Below, in pieces: positions 8,419 through 15,282 of a DNA stretch of 64,000 nucleotides. Source of the DNA: Rhodobacterales bacterium HKCCE2091 (GTDB lineage: Bacteria; Pseudomonadota; Alphaproteobacteria; Rhodobacterales; Rhodobacteraceae); the NCBI GenBank assembly GCA_015689685.1, contig WVSL01000004.1, positions 308,814-372,813 of the forward strand, written 5' to 3'. A program made the position numbers and the translations under genes. The notes under the pieces were generated by a model. That model had not been told where the DNA came from and made no database searches. It worked only from the letters and a program-made list of their open reading frames with translations. The first letter of the stretch is position 1. Each line of letters begins with the position of its first letter.

Positions 8419-8844
8419 ATGACCAAGCTTACCCTGGGCACCCACCCGTTTCTCCTGGGCTTCGACCAGCTCGAGCGGCTGGTGGAACGCACCGCCAAGA
8501 CTGGAAACGACGGCTATCCCCCCTACAACATAGAGAGGCGTGGCGAGAGCGCGTTCCGCATCACGCTGGCCGTGGCAGGGTTCTCGGAGGACGACCTGTC
8601 GATCACGCTGGAGGACCGCCAACTGGTCATCCGCGGGCGGCAGAAGGAGGACGACGGGGACCGGGTGTTCCTGCACAGGGGCATCGCGGCACGGCAGTTC
8701 CAGCGCAGCTTCGTGCTGGCCGACGGCGTCGAGGTCGACGGCGCGGCGATGGAGCACGGATTGCTGCATGTCGATCTCAAGCGCGCCACGCCGGAAAGCG
8801 TGGTGCAGACGATCCGGATCACACCGGCAGGAGGCAGGTCATGA
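8419..8844 (+). CDS. Small heat-shock protein Hsp20 (IbpA-type)
   Basis: This 141-residue holdase chaperone binds unfolding proteins in the cytoplasm. The N-terminus (PFLLGFDQLERLVERT) is of the IbpA/B type and the alpha-crystallin domain spans about 33-130 (PPYNIERRGESAFRITLAVAGF, GIAARQFQRSF). GAAGGA lies 8 nt before the ATG at 8419. It is preceded by an RpoH-like promoter and a ROSE-like hairpin, so both transcription and translation are likely heat-induced. Its TGA overlaps the ATG of the DUF1150 gene. Confidence 0.92.
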   Translation: MTKLTLGTHPFLLGFDQLERLVERTAKTGNDGYPPYNIERRGESAFRITLAVAGFSEDDLSITLEDRQLVIRGRQKEDDGDRVFLHRGIAARQFQRSFVLADGVEVDGAAMEHGLLHVDLKRATPESVVQTIRITPAGGRS

Positions 8845-9065
8845 ACGAACGTCATTCCGCGGCCGAAAGCACTCGGCCCATCGTCTACATCCGCGAGGTC
8901 GCGGTCGCCGATTTGCCAGAGGATGTCCGCCGCCAGGCCGGCGGGCTGGAGACCCTGTACGCCATCGGGTCGGAAGAGGGCGAGCGCATCGCGCTGGTAA
9001 AGGACCGCAGTCTCGCGTTCCTGCTGGCGCGGCAGAACGACATGGCGCCGGTCAGCGTGCACTGA
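8841..9065 (+). CDS. DUF1150 family protein
   Basis: This 74-residue protein of unknown function is translationally coupled to hsp20 (ATGA at 8841-8844). The conserved DUF1150 pattern is visible: VYIREVAVADLPEDV, then LYAIGSEEGERIALVKDR and AFLLARQNDMAPVSVH. The family regularly sits beside hsp20 in alphaproteobacteria, which suggests a heat-shock role. It overlaps the convergent gene by 14 bp. Confidence 0.85.
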   Translation: MNERHSAAESTRPIVYIREVAVADLPEDVRRQAGGLETLYAIGSEEGERIALVKDRSLAFLLARQNDMAPVSVH

Positions 9066-10164
9066 CCTTTCCGCCGGGGCGGTCGCCGCGCCGGCGGGCG
9101 GGGTTCGCCGCCCCGGCGCGGGTGCCGCCCGGCTTGCGGCGGTCGAGCGCGTGGGTCGCCGCGGGCGTGTCGCGGTAGGGCCCGCGCGGCCCGCCGGGCC
9201 GGGGCACGGCCTTCAGATTCATTTCCTTCAGGTCCATCGGCGAGACGTAGGGCGAGATCACGGAATGCCCGAGGATCTGGCTTTGCAGCGCCACGGTGAT
9301 CTGTTCGTCGAAGAAGAACCCGGCCTCGTCGTCGTGCAGCGACAGGACTTGGCCCGGCACACGCTGGTCCCAGACCGCGAGCACCGGCGCGATGCGCCCG
9401 GCGAGCCGCTTGAGCCGCACGTGTTCCGGGCCCTCGGGCGCGCGGAAGCGGCAGGCGTTGCGGCCGAGCACGGTGACCACGCCTTCGACCGCCTCGTCGT
9501 CGAACAGGATCCGGGCCGGGATGATGCAGCTCGACCGGCCGCGGATCCATGCGCTGTACCAGCGGGTCAGCCGCCGCGCTGCGAACAGAAGGACCGCCGT
9601 CAGCAGGATGATCGACGCCATCAGCCCGAGGCCGGAGGCGACGGCGTAGTCGCCGTCCAGCCGGGGCAGGCGGATGCCGCGCGACTGCGGCAGGCCGCTG
9701 ACGAGCGAAGTCACCGGGCGGTCGGTGGAGCTGCCGCGGCGTTCCACGTCGCCGGTGAAGACGGGCAGGTTGCAGTTCGGGCCGGCGGCGTCGTCGAGCG
9801 CGCGCAGGTCGCCGGCCAGCCCGTCGGTGTCGATCACCCGGCGGATCGTGGCGACGGAGCGCGCCGCGTCGAGGATGCCGTCGACCGCGTCGCCGAGCCC
9901 CGCCGCCCGCTGTTCGGCGATCCAGGCATCGAGCCGGGCGCGGTCGATCCGGTCGAGCGCGAGACTGGCCTGCCGCGCGGCGTTGGCGTCGTAGCGGTTG
10001 GTGAGGCGGCCGCCGGAGGCGAAGACGGCGGTGACGGCGGACAGGCCGGGATCGATCACGCAATCGGCGCGCGACGGCGCCGCGGCGAGCAGCGCGGCGG
10101 CGATGACGATACCCCGCAGGGCCGTCGCGATCAGGTTCCGTTCGAACACCGGTCCCAGGTCCAT
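9052..10164 (-). CDS. Exported/membrane protein with degenerate PilZ-like C-terminal domain
   Basis: This is a 370-residue protein. It has a signal peptide (about 1-35, cleavage near SRA-DC), a periplasmic region (about 36-170) with two cysteines, one TM helix near 175-195 (GLGLMASIILLTAVLLFAAR) and a cytoplasmic tail. The tail segment RGRSSCIIPARILFDDEAVE plus GVVTVLGRNACRF resembles a PilZ domain, the c-di-GMP sensor fold. However, the RxxxR and DxSxxG motifs are imperfect, so binding is doubtful. The last 50 residues are basic and disordered. The function is unknown. Confidence 0.55.
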   Translation of the reverse strand: MDLGPVFERNLIATALRGIVIAAALLAAAPSRADCVIDPGLSAVTAVFASGGRLTNRYDANAARQASLALDRIDRARLDAWIAEQRAAGLGDAVDGILDAARSVATIRRVIDTDGLAGDLRALDDAAGPNCNLPVFTGDVERRGSSTDRPVTSLVSGLPQSRGIRLPRLDGDYAVASGLGLMASIILLTAVLLFAARRLTRWYSAWIRGRSSCIIPARILFDDEAVEGVVTVLGRNACRFRAPEGPEHVRLKRLAGRIAPVLAVWDQRVPGQVLSLHDDEAGFFFDEQITVALQSQILGHSVISPYVSPMDLKEMNLKAVPRPGGPRGPYRDTPAATHALDRRKPGGTRAGAANPARRRGDRPGGKVSAR

Positions 10165-10199
10165 TCTGATCCTCGGGGCAAGGCGATAGGGCAAAACCC

Positions 10200-11330
10200 C
10201 TAACAACCGGTTCCGACCGGAACGGCTTCGGGATGGGGCGCCGGCAGGTCCACCAGCGGCCGGCGGTTCCGGGCATGGCGGGCCAGGAGACGGCGCTGGC
10301 GCGCGGGCGAGGGCACCGGGCGCACCGTCGCCGTGGCGGGGGCCGCGCAAGGCGGTGCGAGGACGGCTGCGAGCGCGCGCCGCGTGCGCGGCGACATCGC
10401 CTCCAGCGCGACCGGCCCCGGCAGCAGGCTTTCGACGGCGGCACCCTCGGCCATCAGGATCTCGTGCCGGTCGAGCAGGAGATGCCAGTACCCGACCGGC
10501 GCGCCCGTCGCCTCGACCCCGATCCCCGGCAGGCCGACGAGGCGGAGCGCGGGCACCAGCACCTCTGCGGTGCCGAACATGCGCAGCGCGATGGCCGAGC
10601 GCACCAGCACCCGGTGCTGCCGCGACAGGCGCAGGTCGCGTTCCGGCAGCCCCGCGCCGAGCGCGCCGGCAGCGATGCGGACCGGCGCGCGCTTGCCGGT
10701 CGCGGCCTGGCGGCTCGACCCGATCCAGCGCACGGGCTGCGGCCCGCGGTCGAGCGTGTGCAGCAGGTCGCCCGGACGGAGCCCTTCGACCGGGCGCGGC
10801 CCGGCGGGCGTGGCGATCAGCGTGCCGGAGGCGAAGCAGAGGAAGTCGGTCGCCATCCGGTCGACGGCGAGATTGGCGTTGTTGCTGACCAGTGCGTCGA
10901 GCGTGATGCTGACGATCCCCTTCGCTTCGAGCGCGAGGTGATCGGCGTTCTCGGTGATCTCGGGCGCGAGGAACAGGTTGCCGCTGACATCCTGGAACAG
11001 CACGGCGGATATGACGGCGGTGGTGCCGTCGCCGTAGGTGATGGTCGCGTCGTATCCCGCCGTGGCCTCGAACGCGCGGGTGACGGGGCCGGACCCGAGA
11101 TCGTAACGGATCTCGTCGGTCGCGAGGTCGCCGTCGGTGTCGAGCAGGTCGGGCGTGCCGCCGTTGTCGATGGCGGTGACGCTGACGATGTGATCGGCGA
11201 GTTTCTCGGCCGGGCTGCCGAAGGTCAGGCCGACGAGCAGCCCCGCGTCCCCGGCCACGGCGTTGCCTTCCACCGGGTCGATGGAGAACCCCGGGTTGCC
11301 GAGGTAGAGGGCTTTCCATGTGGTGGCCAA
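10200..11330 (-). CDS. Hint-domain protein (Hedgehog/intein-like)
   Basis: This 376-residue protein has an N-terminal region of about 160 residues (WKALYLGNPGFSIDP) common to many Rhodobacterales Hint proteins. A Hint module begins at Cys165 (CFASGTLIATPAG), with LRPGDLL at 184-190 and His239 in HRVLV. Hint modules self-cleave or splice, but the C-terminal HN-Cys splice end is absent, so at most N-terminal cleavage is expected. The start is TTG at 11330, giving MATTWKALYL, which matches how I recall relatives beginning. Confidence 0.75.
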   Translation of the reverse strand: MATTWKALYLGNPGFSIDPVEGNAVAGDAGLLVGLTFGSPAEKLADHIVSVTAIDNGGTPDLLDTDGDLATDEIRYDLGSGPVTRAFEATAGYDATITYGDGTTAVISAVLFQDVSGNLFLAPEITENADHLALEAKGIVSITLDALVSNNANLAVDRMATDFLCFASGTLIATPAGPRPVEGLRPGDLLHTLDRGPQPVRWIGSSRQAATGKRAPVRIAAGALGAGLPERDLRLSRQHRVLVRSAIALRMFGTAEVLVPALRLVGLPGIGVEATGAPVGYWHLLLDRHEILMAEGAAVESLLPGPVALEAMSPRTRRALAAVLAPPCAAPATATVRPVPSPARQRRLLARHARNRRPLVDLPAPHPEAVPVGTGC

Positions 11331-11391
11331 GACGACACCCCGCGCGCATAGGGCGGAGGTCTAACCGGGGCGGGTCAAGGCGGCGTTAACG

Positions 11392-13056
11392 TCAGCCCTG
11401 GCCGTTGTCGCGGTAGCGGTTGACGATGGGATAGCGGCGGTCGAGCCAGAACGCGCGGTCGGTCAGCCGCGCGCCGGGGGCGGACTGGAAGCGCTTGTAT
11501 TCGCTGAGGTAGATCAGCCGCTCGATCTTCTTCACCCAGTCGCGGTCGTAGCCCATCGCCACAACGTCGGCGACCGATGCCTCCTTGTCGATCAGCATTT
11601 CCAGCATCACGTCGAGATCGGAATAGGGCGGCAGGCTGTCCTCGTCCTTCTGGCCCTCGCGCAACTCCGCGGTGGGCGGCTTGTCGATGACGCGGGGCGG
11701 GATCACCTCGCCCTCGGGCGCGAGCATCCAGTCACGGTGGTTGCGGTTCCGCCAGCGGCAGGTTTCGAAGACGCGGGTCTTGTAGAGATCCTTGACCGGG
11801 TTGTAGCCGCCGGCCATGTCGCCGTAGATCGTGGCGTAGCCCACGGCGACCTCGGACTTGTTGCCGGTGGTCAGCAGAAGCTCCCCGAACTTGTTCGACA
11901 GGGCCATCAGGATCAGCCCGCGCAGGCGGGACTGGATGTTTTCTTCGGTCACGCCGGGTTCCGTGCCCGCGAAGAGCGGCGCCAGTGCCTCGGTCACGGC
12001 GGCGCGGGGGCCGGAGATCGGCACGGTGTCGAGACGGCAGCCGAGACGGCGTGCGGTTTCGCCCGCATCCTCCAGCGAATGGTCGGAGGTGTATTCGGAC
12101 GGCAGCATCACGCAGCGCACGTTTTCCGGCCCGATGGCGTCGGCGGCGATGGTGGCGACGAGCGCGCTGTCCACCCCGCCCGAAAGCCCGAGCAGCACCT
12201 TGGAGAAGCCGGACTTGCGCAGGTAGTCGCGCAGGGCCTCGACCATCACGCGGTAGTCGGCGTCCCACTCGTCGGGCTGGTGGGTCAGCTCGCCCGGGAT
12301 CGCGCGCCAGCCGACCGCGCCGCGCTCGAAGTCGACGTGGACGAGGCAGGGGTCGAAGAACGGCAGCTGGTGGGTCAGCGTGCCGCCCGGATTGACGACG
12401 AAGCTCGCGCCGTCGAACACCTGGTCGTCCTGCCCGCCGACGAGGTTGAGGTAGACGAGCGGCAGGCCGGTCTCGATCACGCGGGCGACCATGTGCGCCT
12501 GACGCACGGCGAGCTTGCCGCGATGGTAGGGCGAGCCGTTCGGGACCAGCAGGATCTCGGCCCCGGTCTCGGCCAGCGTCTCGGTCACGTCCTCGTGCCA
12601 GGCGTCCTCGCAGATCGGCACGCCGATCCTGAGCGGGCCGACGGGAACCGGGCCGGAGAACTGGCCGGGGTAGTAGTAGCGGACTTCGTCGAAGACCTCG
12701 GAATTGGGCAGGTGATGCTTCAGCACCTGGGCCGAGACCTTGCCGCCCGACAGGACATAGTAGGCGTTGAAGGGCTTGCCCGGCCCCGGCAGGGGCGCGC
12801 CTATGCCGATGGCGGGGCCGTCGGCGCAGGATTCCGCCAGCCGTTCGATCGCGTGCAGGCAGTCGACCGCGAAGGCGGGTTTCTTGACGAGGTCCTGCAG
12901 CTGGTAGCCGGGCAGGAACATCTCGGGCAGGGCCAGCATGTCGGCACCGGCCGCCTTCGCCTGCGCCCACAGGTCGCGCGCGATGGCGGCGTTGCCGTCG
13001 AGATCGCCGACCGTGGGGTTGGCCTGCGCGAGGCTCAGGCGGAAGCGGTCTGTCAT
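11392..13056 (-). CDS. nadE: Glutamine-dependent NAD+ synthetase
   Basis: This 554-residue two-domain enzyme makes NAD from nicotinate adenine dinucleotide, ATP and glutamine. The N-terminal nitrilase-fold glutaminase (1-260) shows the triad Glu45, Lys113 and Cys149 (GVPICEDAW). The C-terminal synthetase has the PP-loop SGGVDS at 292-297 and LLTTGNKSEVAVGYATIYGD. The length is as expected for this form. It is divergent from the MORN gene. Confidence 0.95.
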   Translation of the reverse strand: MTDRFRLSLAQANPTVGDLDGNAAIARDLWAQAKAAGADMLALPEMFLPGYQLQDLVKKPAFAVDCLHAIERLAESCADGPAIGIGAPLPGPGKPFNAYYVLSGGKVSAQVLKHHLPNSEVFDEVRYYYPGQFSGPVPVGPLRIGVPICEDAWHEDVTETLAETGAEILLVPNGSPYHRGKLAVRQAHMVARVIETGLPLVYLNLVGGQDDQVFDGASFVVNPGGTLTHQLPFFDPCLVHVDFERGAVGWRAIPGELTHQPDEWDADYRVMVEALRDYLRKSGFSKVLLGLSGGVDSALVATIAADAIGPENVRCVMLPSEYTSDHSLEDAGETARRLGCRLDTVPISGPRAAVTEALAPLFAGTEPGVTEENIQSRLRGLILMALSNKFGELLLTTGNKSEVAVGYATIYGDMAGGYNPVKDLYKTRVFETCRWRNRNHRDWMLAPEGEVIPPRVIDKPPTAELREGQKDEDSLPPYSDLDVMLEMLIDKEASVADVVAMGYDRDWVKKIERLIYLSEYKRFQSAPGARLTDRAFWLDRRYPIVNRYRDNGQG

Positions 13057-13139
13057 GGGCGCCGGGCTCCTGTCGTTCGGCCCCTCTTGGCACGTTCGGC
13101 CTCCGGGGCCAAGGTGGCCGGCACCGGGGTTTCGGGGCG

Positions 13140-13168
13140 TTGCATGGCCGCGTGCGAGGCTCCATACT
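13140..13168 (+). promoter_or_regulatory. Likely promoter of the MORN-repeat gene
   Basis: TTGCAT (13140-13145) and CATACT (13163-13168) are separated by 17 bp, giving a start near 13175 and a leader of about 60 nt. The spacing is right but the -10 match is moderate. Confidence 0.4.
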
Positions 13169-13233
13169 CGGGCCGGGCAGTGGGACTGCGCCCCGAACGG
13201 GCGGCCCGGGACAAGGGACGGAGAGAGACACCC

Positions 13234-14913
13234 ATGACCAGAGGCAAGGCACTTCTTCGCGCCGGGGTCGCGGCGGCGGCGCTCGGGCTGTCGGCCGGGC
13301 ACGGCTTCGCGCAGGATACCCCCGCCGAGGCGCCGGAGATCCCGGAGGCGGCGGCCACCCCCGACGAGGGCGGCGTGGTCACCACCGATATCGAGCAATA
13401 CGACAACGGCGGCATCTACGAGGGCGAGTTTCGCAACGGCGTCCAGCACGGCCGCGGCACCTACCGGCTGCCGTCGGGCTACGAGTACACCGGCGAGTGG
13501 GTCGACGGCGAGATCCAGGGCCAGGGCGAGGCGACCTTCCCCGACGGGTCGGTCTATACCGGCGCCTTCGTCGCGGGCCGGCCCGAGGGCTTCGGGCGGA
13601 TCGTGTTCGCGGACGGATCGACCTACGAGGGCGAGTGGTCGGACGGGCGGATCAACGGCGAGGGCGTCGCCGAATACGCCAACGGCGTCCGCTACGAGGG
13701 CGGGTTCCGCGACGCGCTGCACCACGGCCAGGGCGTGATGGAGAGCCCGAACGGCTACCGCTACGAGGGCGAGTGGGTCGACGGGCTGAAGGAAGGCACC
13801 GGCGTCATCACCTATCCCGATGGCGCGGTCTACGAGGGCCAGTTCGTCGGCGGCCAGCGCGAGGGCACCGGGCGGCTGGAGATGGCCGACGGCGTGATCT
13901 ACGAGGGCGACTGGGCCGACGGCCAGATCAACGGCGAGGGCGTGCTGACGCAGCCGAACGGCGACATCTACGAGGGCACGCTGGTCAACGGCCAGCGCCA
14001 GGGCAACGGGGTCGTGCGCTATGCCAACGGCGACCGCTACGAGGGCGAGTTCGCCGACGACCGCCGCCACGGGCAGGGCACCTTCACCGGCGCCGACGGC
14101 TACGTCTACGAGGGCCAGTGGGTCGAGGGCCGGATCGAGGGCGAGGGCCGCGTGACCTATCCCGACGGATCGGTCTATGTCGGCGAGTTCCGCAACGACC
14201 TTGCCTCGGGCCAGGGGCGGATCGATTACGCCGACGGCTCCAGCTACGAGGGCAACTGGGCGAACGGCGTGATCGAGGGCTTCGGCGTCGCGCGCTATGC
14301 CAACGGGCTGGTCTACGAGGGCCAGTTCCACGACGCCCGTCAGCACGGCCAGGGCGTCATGACGCTGCCGCTGGAGGCCGACGCCGCCGCGACCGGAGAT
14401 GCCGCGCCGGGCGCGGAGGGCGACGCGCCGGCGGAGGGCGAGGAAACCGCCGCCGCGGCCGAGGATGCGGAGCAGGCGTTCCAGTACCGCTACGAGGGCG
14501 GCTGGCAGAACGGGCTCCGCCACGGCGAGGGCATCGCCACCTATGCCGACGGGTCGGTCTACGAGGGCAGCTTCGTCAACGGCGAGCGCGAGGGCCAGGG
14601 CACGCTGACGATGCCGAACGGCTACAGCTACACCGGCGAATGGCAGCAGGGCGAGATCAACGGCGAGGGCGTCGCGCGCTACGCGTCGGGCGACGTCTAT
14701 GCCGGTGTGTTCCTGGAAGGGAACCGTCACGGCCAGGGCCTGCTCTGCTACGCCGACGGAAACGCGCAGTCGGGCGAGTGGGAAGACGGGATCCTCGTCG
14801 AGGCCGCCGCCGGTGACGGGGACGCGGAGGCCGGTGCGGAGACCGCGGCCGGGACCGAGGCCGCGGAGACCGGCGCCGACCGCTGCGCGGAACTCCTGGG
14901 CGGGGCGCCGTAA
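13234..14913 (+). CDS. Secreted MORN-repeat protein
   Basis: This 559-residue protein has a signal peptide (1-26, cleavage near GFAQ-D), an acidic linker (27-60), then about 14 consecutive MORN repeats of 23 residues. A 35-residue Ala/Glu-rich insert follows (about residues 380-415), then four more repeats and an acidic Ala-rich tail with two cysteines. MORN arrays form elongated beta sheets and in other systems bind membranes or scaffold partners. The export signal places this one in the periplasm or outside. A terminator follows. No enzymatic domain is seen. Confidence 0.85.
   Translation: MTRGKALLRAGVAAAALGLSAGHGFAQDTPAEAPEIPEAAATPDEGGVVTTDIEQYDNGGIYEGEFRNGVQHGRGTYRLPSGYEYTGEWVDGEIQGQGEATFPDGSVYTGAFVAGRPEGFGRIVFADGSTYEGEWSDGRINGEGVAEYANGVRYEGGFRDALHHGQGVMESPNGYRYEGEWVDGLKEGTGVITYPDGAVYEGQFVGGQREGTGRLEMADGVIYEGDWADGQINGEGVLTQPNGDIYEGTLVNGQRQGNGVVRYANGDRYEGEFADDRRHGQGTFTGADGYVYEGQWVEGRIEGEGRVTYPDGSVYVGEFRNDLASGQGRIDYADGSSYEGNWANGVIEGFGVARYANGLVYEGQFHDARQHGQGVMTLPLEADAAATGDAAPGAEGDAPAEGEETAAAAEDAEQAFQYRYEGGWQNGLRHGEGIATYADGSVYEGSFVNGEREGQGTLTMPNGYSYTGEWQQGEINGEGVARYASGDVYAGVFLEGNRHGQGLLCYADGNAQSGEWEDGILVEAAAGDGDAEAGAETAAGTEAAETGADRCAELLGGAP
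13417..14799 (+). repeat. Coding tandem repeat of about 69 bp (MORN units)
   Basis: About 18 copies of a 69-bp unit beginning with the codons for YEG-[EQ]-[FW] and containing GxGxxxYxxG are present. They diverge from one another mainly at third positions and variable loops. The array is interrupted at about 14371-14487 by a non-repetitive Ala/Glu-rich segment. The repeats are also the reason why a very long reading frame appears on the opposite strand. Confidence 0.85.
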
Positions 14914-14943
14914 GGGGCCGTTATCCCGTCAGCGGAAACCATG

Positions 14944-14976
14944 ACGCGCCGTCCCGATGGGCGGCGCGTTCATTTT
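14944..14976 (+). terminator. Terminator of the MORN gene
   Basis: ACGCGCCG (14944-14951) pairs with CGGCGCGT (14962-14969), and TTCATTTTTC follows at once. This is a good intrinsic terminator 30 bp after the stop codon. Confidence 0.75.
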
Positions 14977-15216
14977 TCCGGCTTCGCGAAAGTATGGGCC
15001 TCGAGACCGACGTGAAGCGCCGAGCCGCGCGGCGGCGGGGTGCGGTGCGGCGATCCCCGGTTCGGGGTGCGGTGGTTTGTCTCGCAGGGTCAGGACTTGG
15101 CCGTCCGCCATCTCCCGGCTTCGCCGGGTTGGAGCTACGTCTGCAAGCTTAGTAAGCCAGCGCCGGACTTGCCCGGACGCGCCGGGGCGTCCTCGACAGA
15201 GGGCCGCAGGGCGGAC

Positions 15217-15251
15217 TGAAAACGCGCGGGGTGCCAGGGACACCCCGCGCG
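15217..15251 (-). terminator. Terminator of the PAPS synthetase gene
   Basis: An 11-bp perfect stem (15223-15233 with 15241-15251, 7-nt loop) lies 32 bp past the stop codon of the minus-strand gene. On that strand it is followed by GTTTTC, a typical U-run. The roughly 270 bp between this and the MORN terminator hold no gene that I can see, only a short GC hairpin at 15114-15128. Confidence 0.75.
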
Positions 15252-15282
15252 ACGCCGTTTCCCGGTGCCGTTGTCGCCGCGC

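Noticed and set aside
11392..14730. Very long minus-strand reading frame that extends nadE upstream through the MORN gene, with repeated VD-x-ALVD-type units
   Set aside because: It is the complement of the MORN repeats. The real nadE starts at 13056 with a complete N-terminal glutaminase domain, and the opposite strand has a signal peptide, promoter and terminator for the MORN gene.
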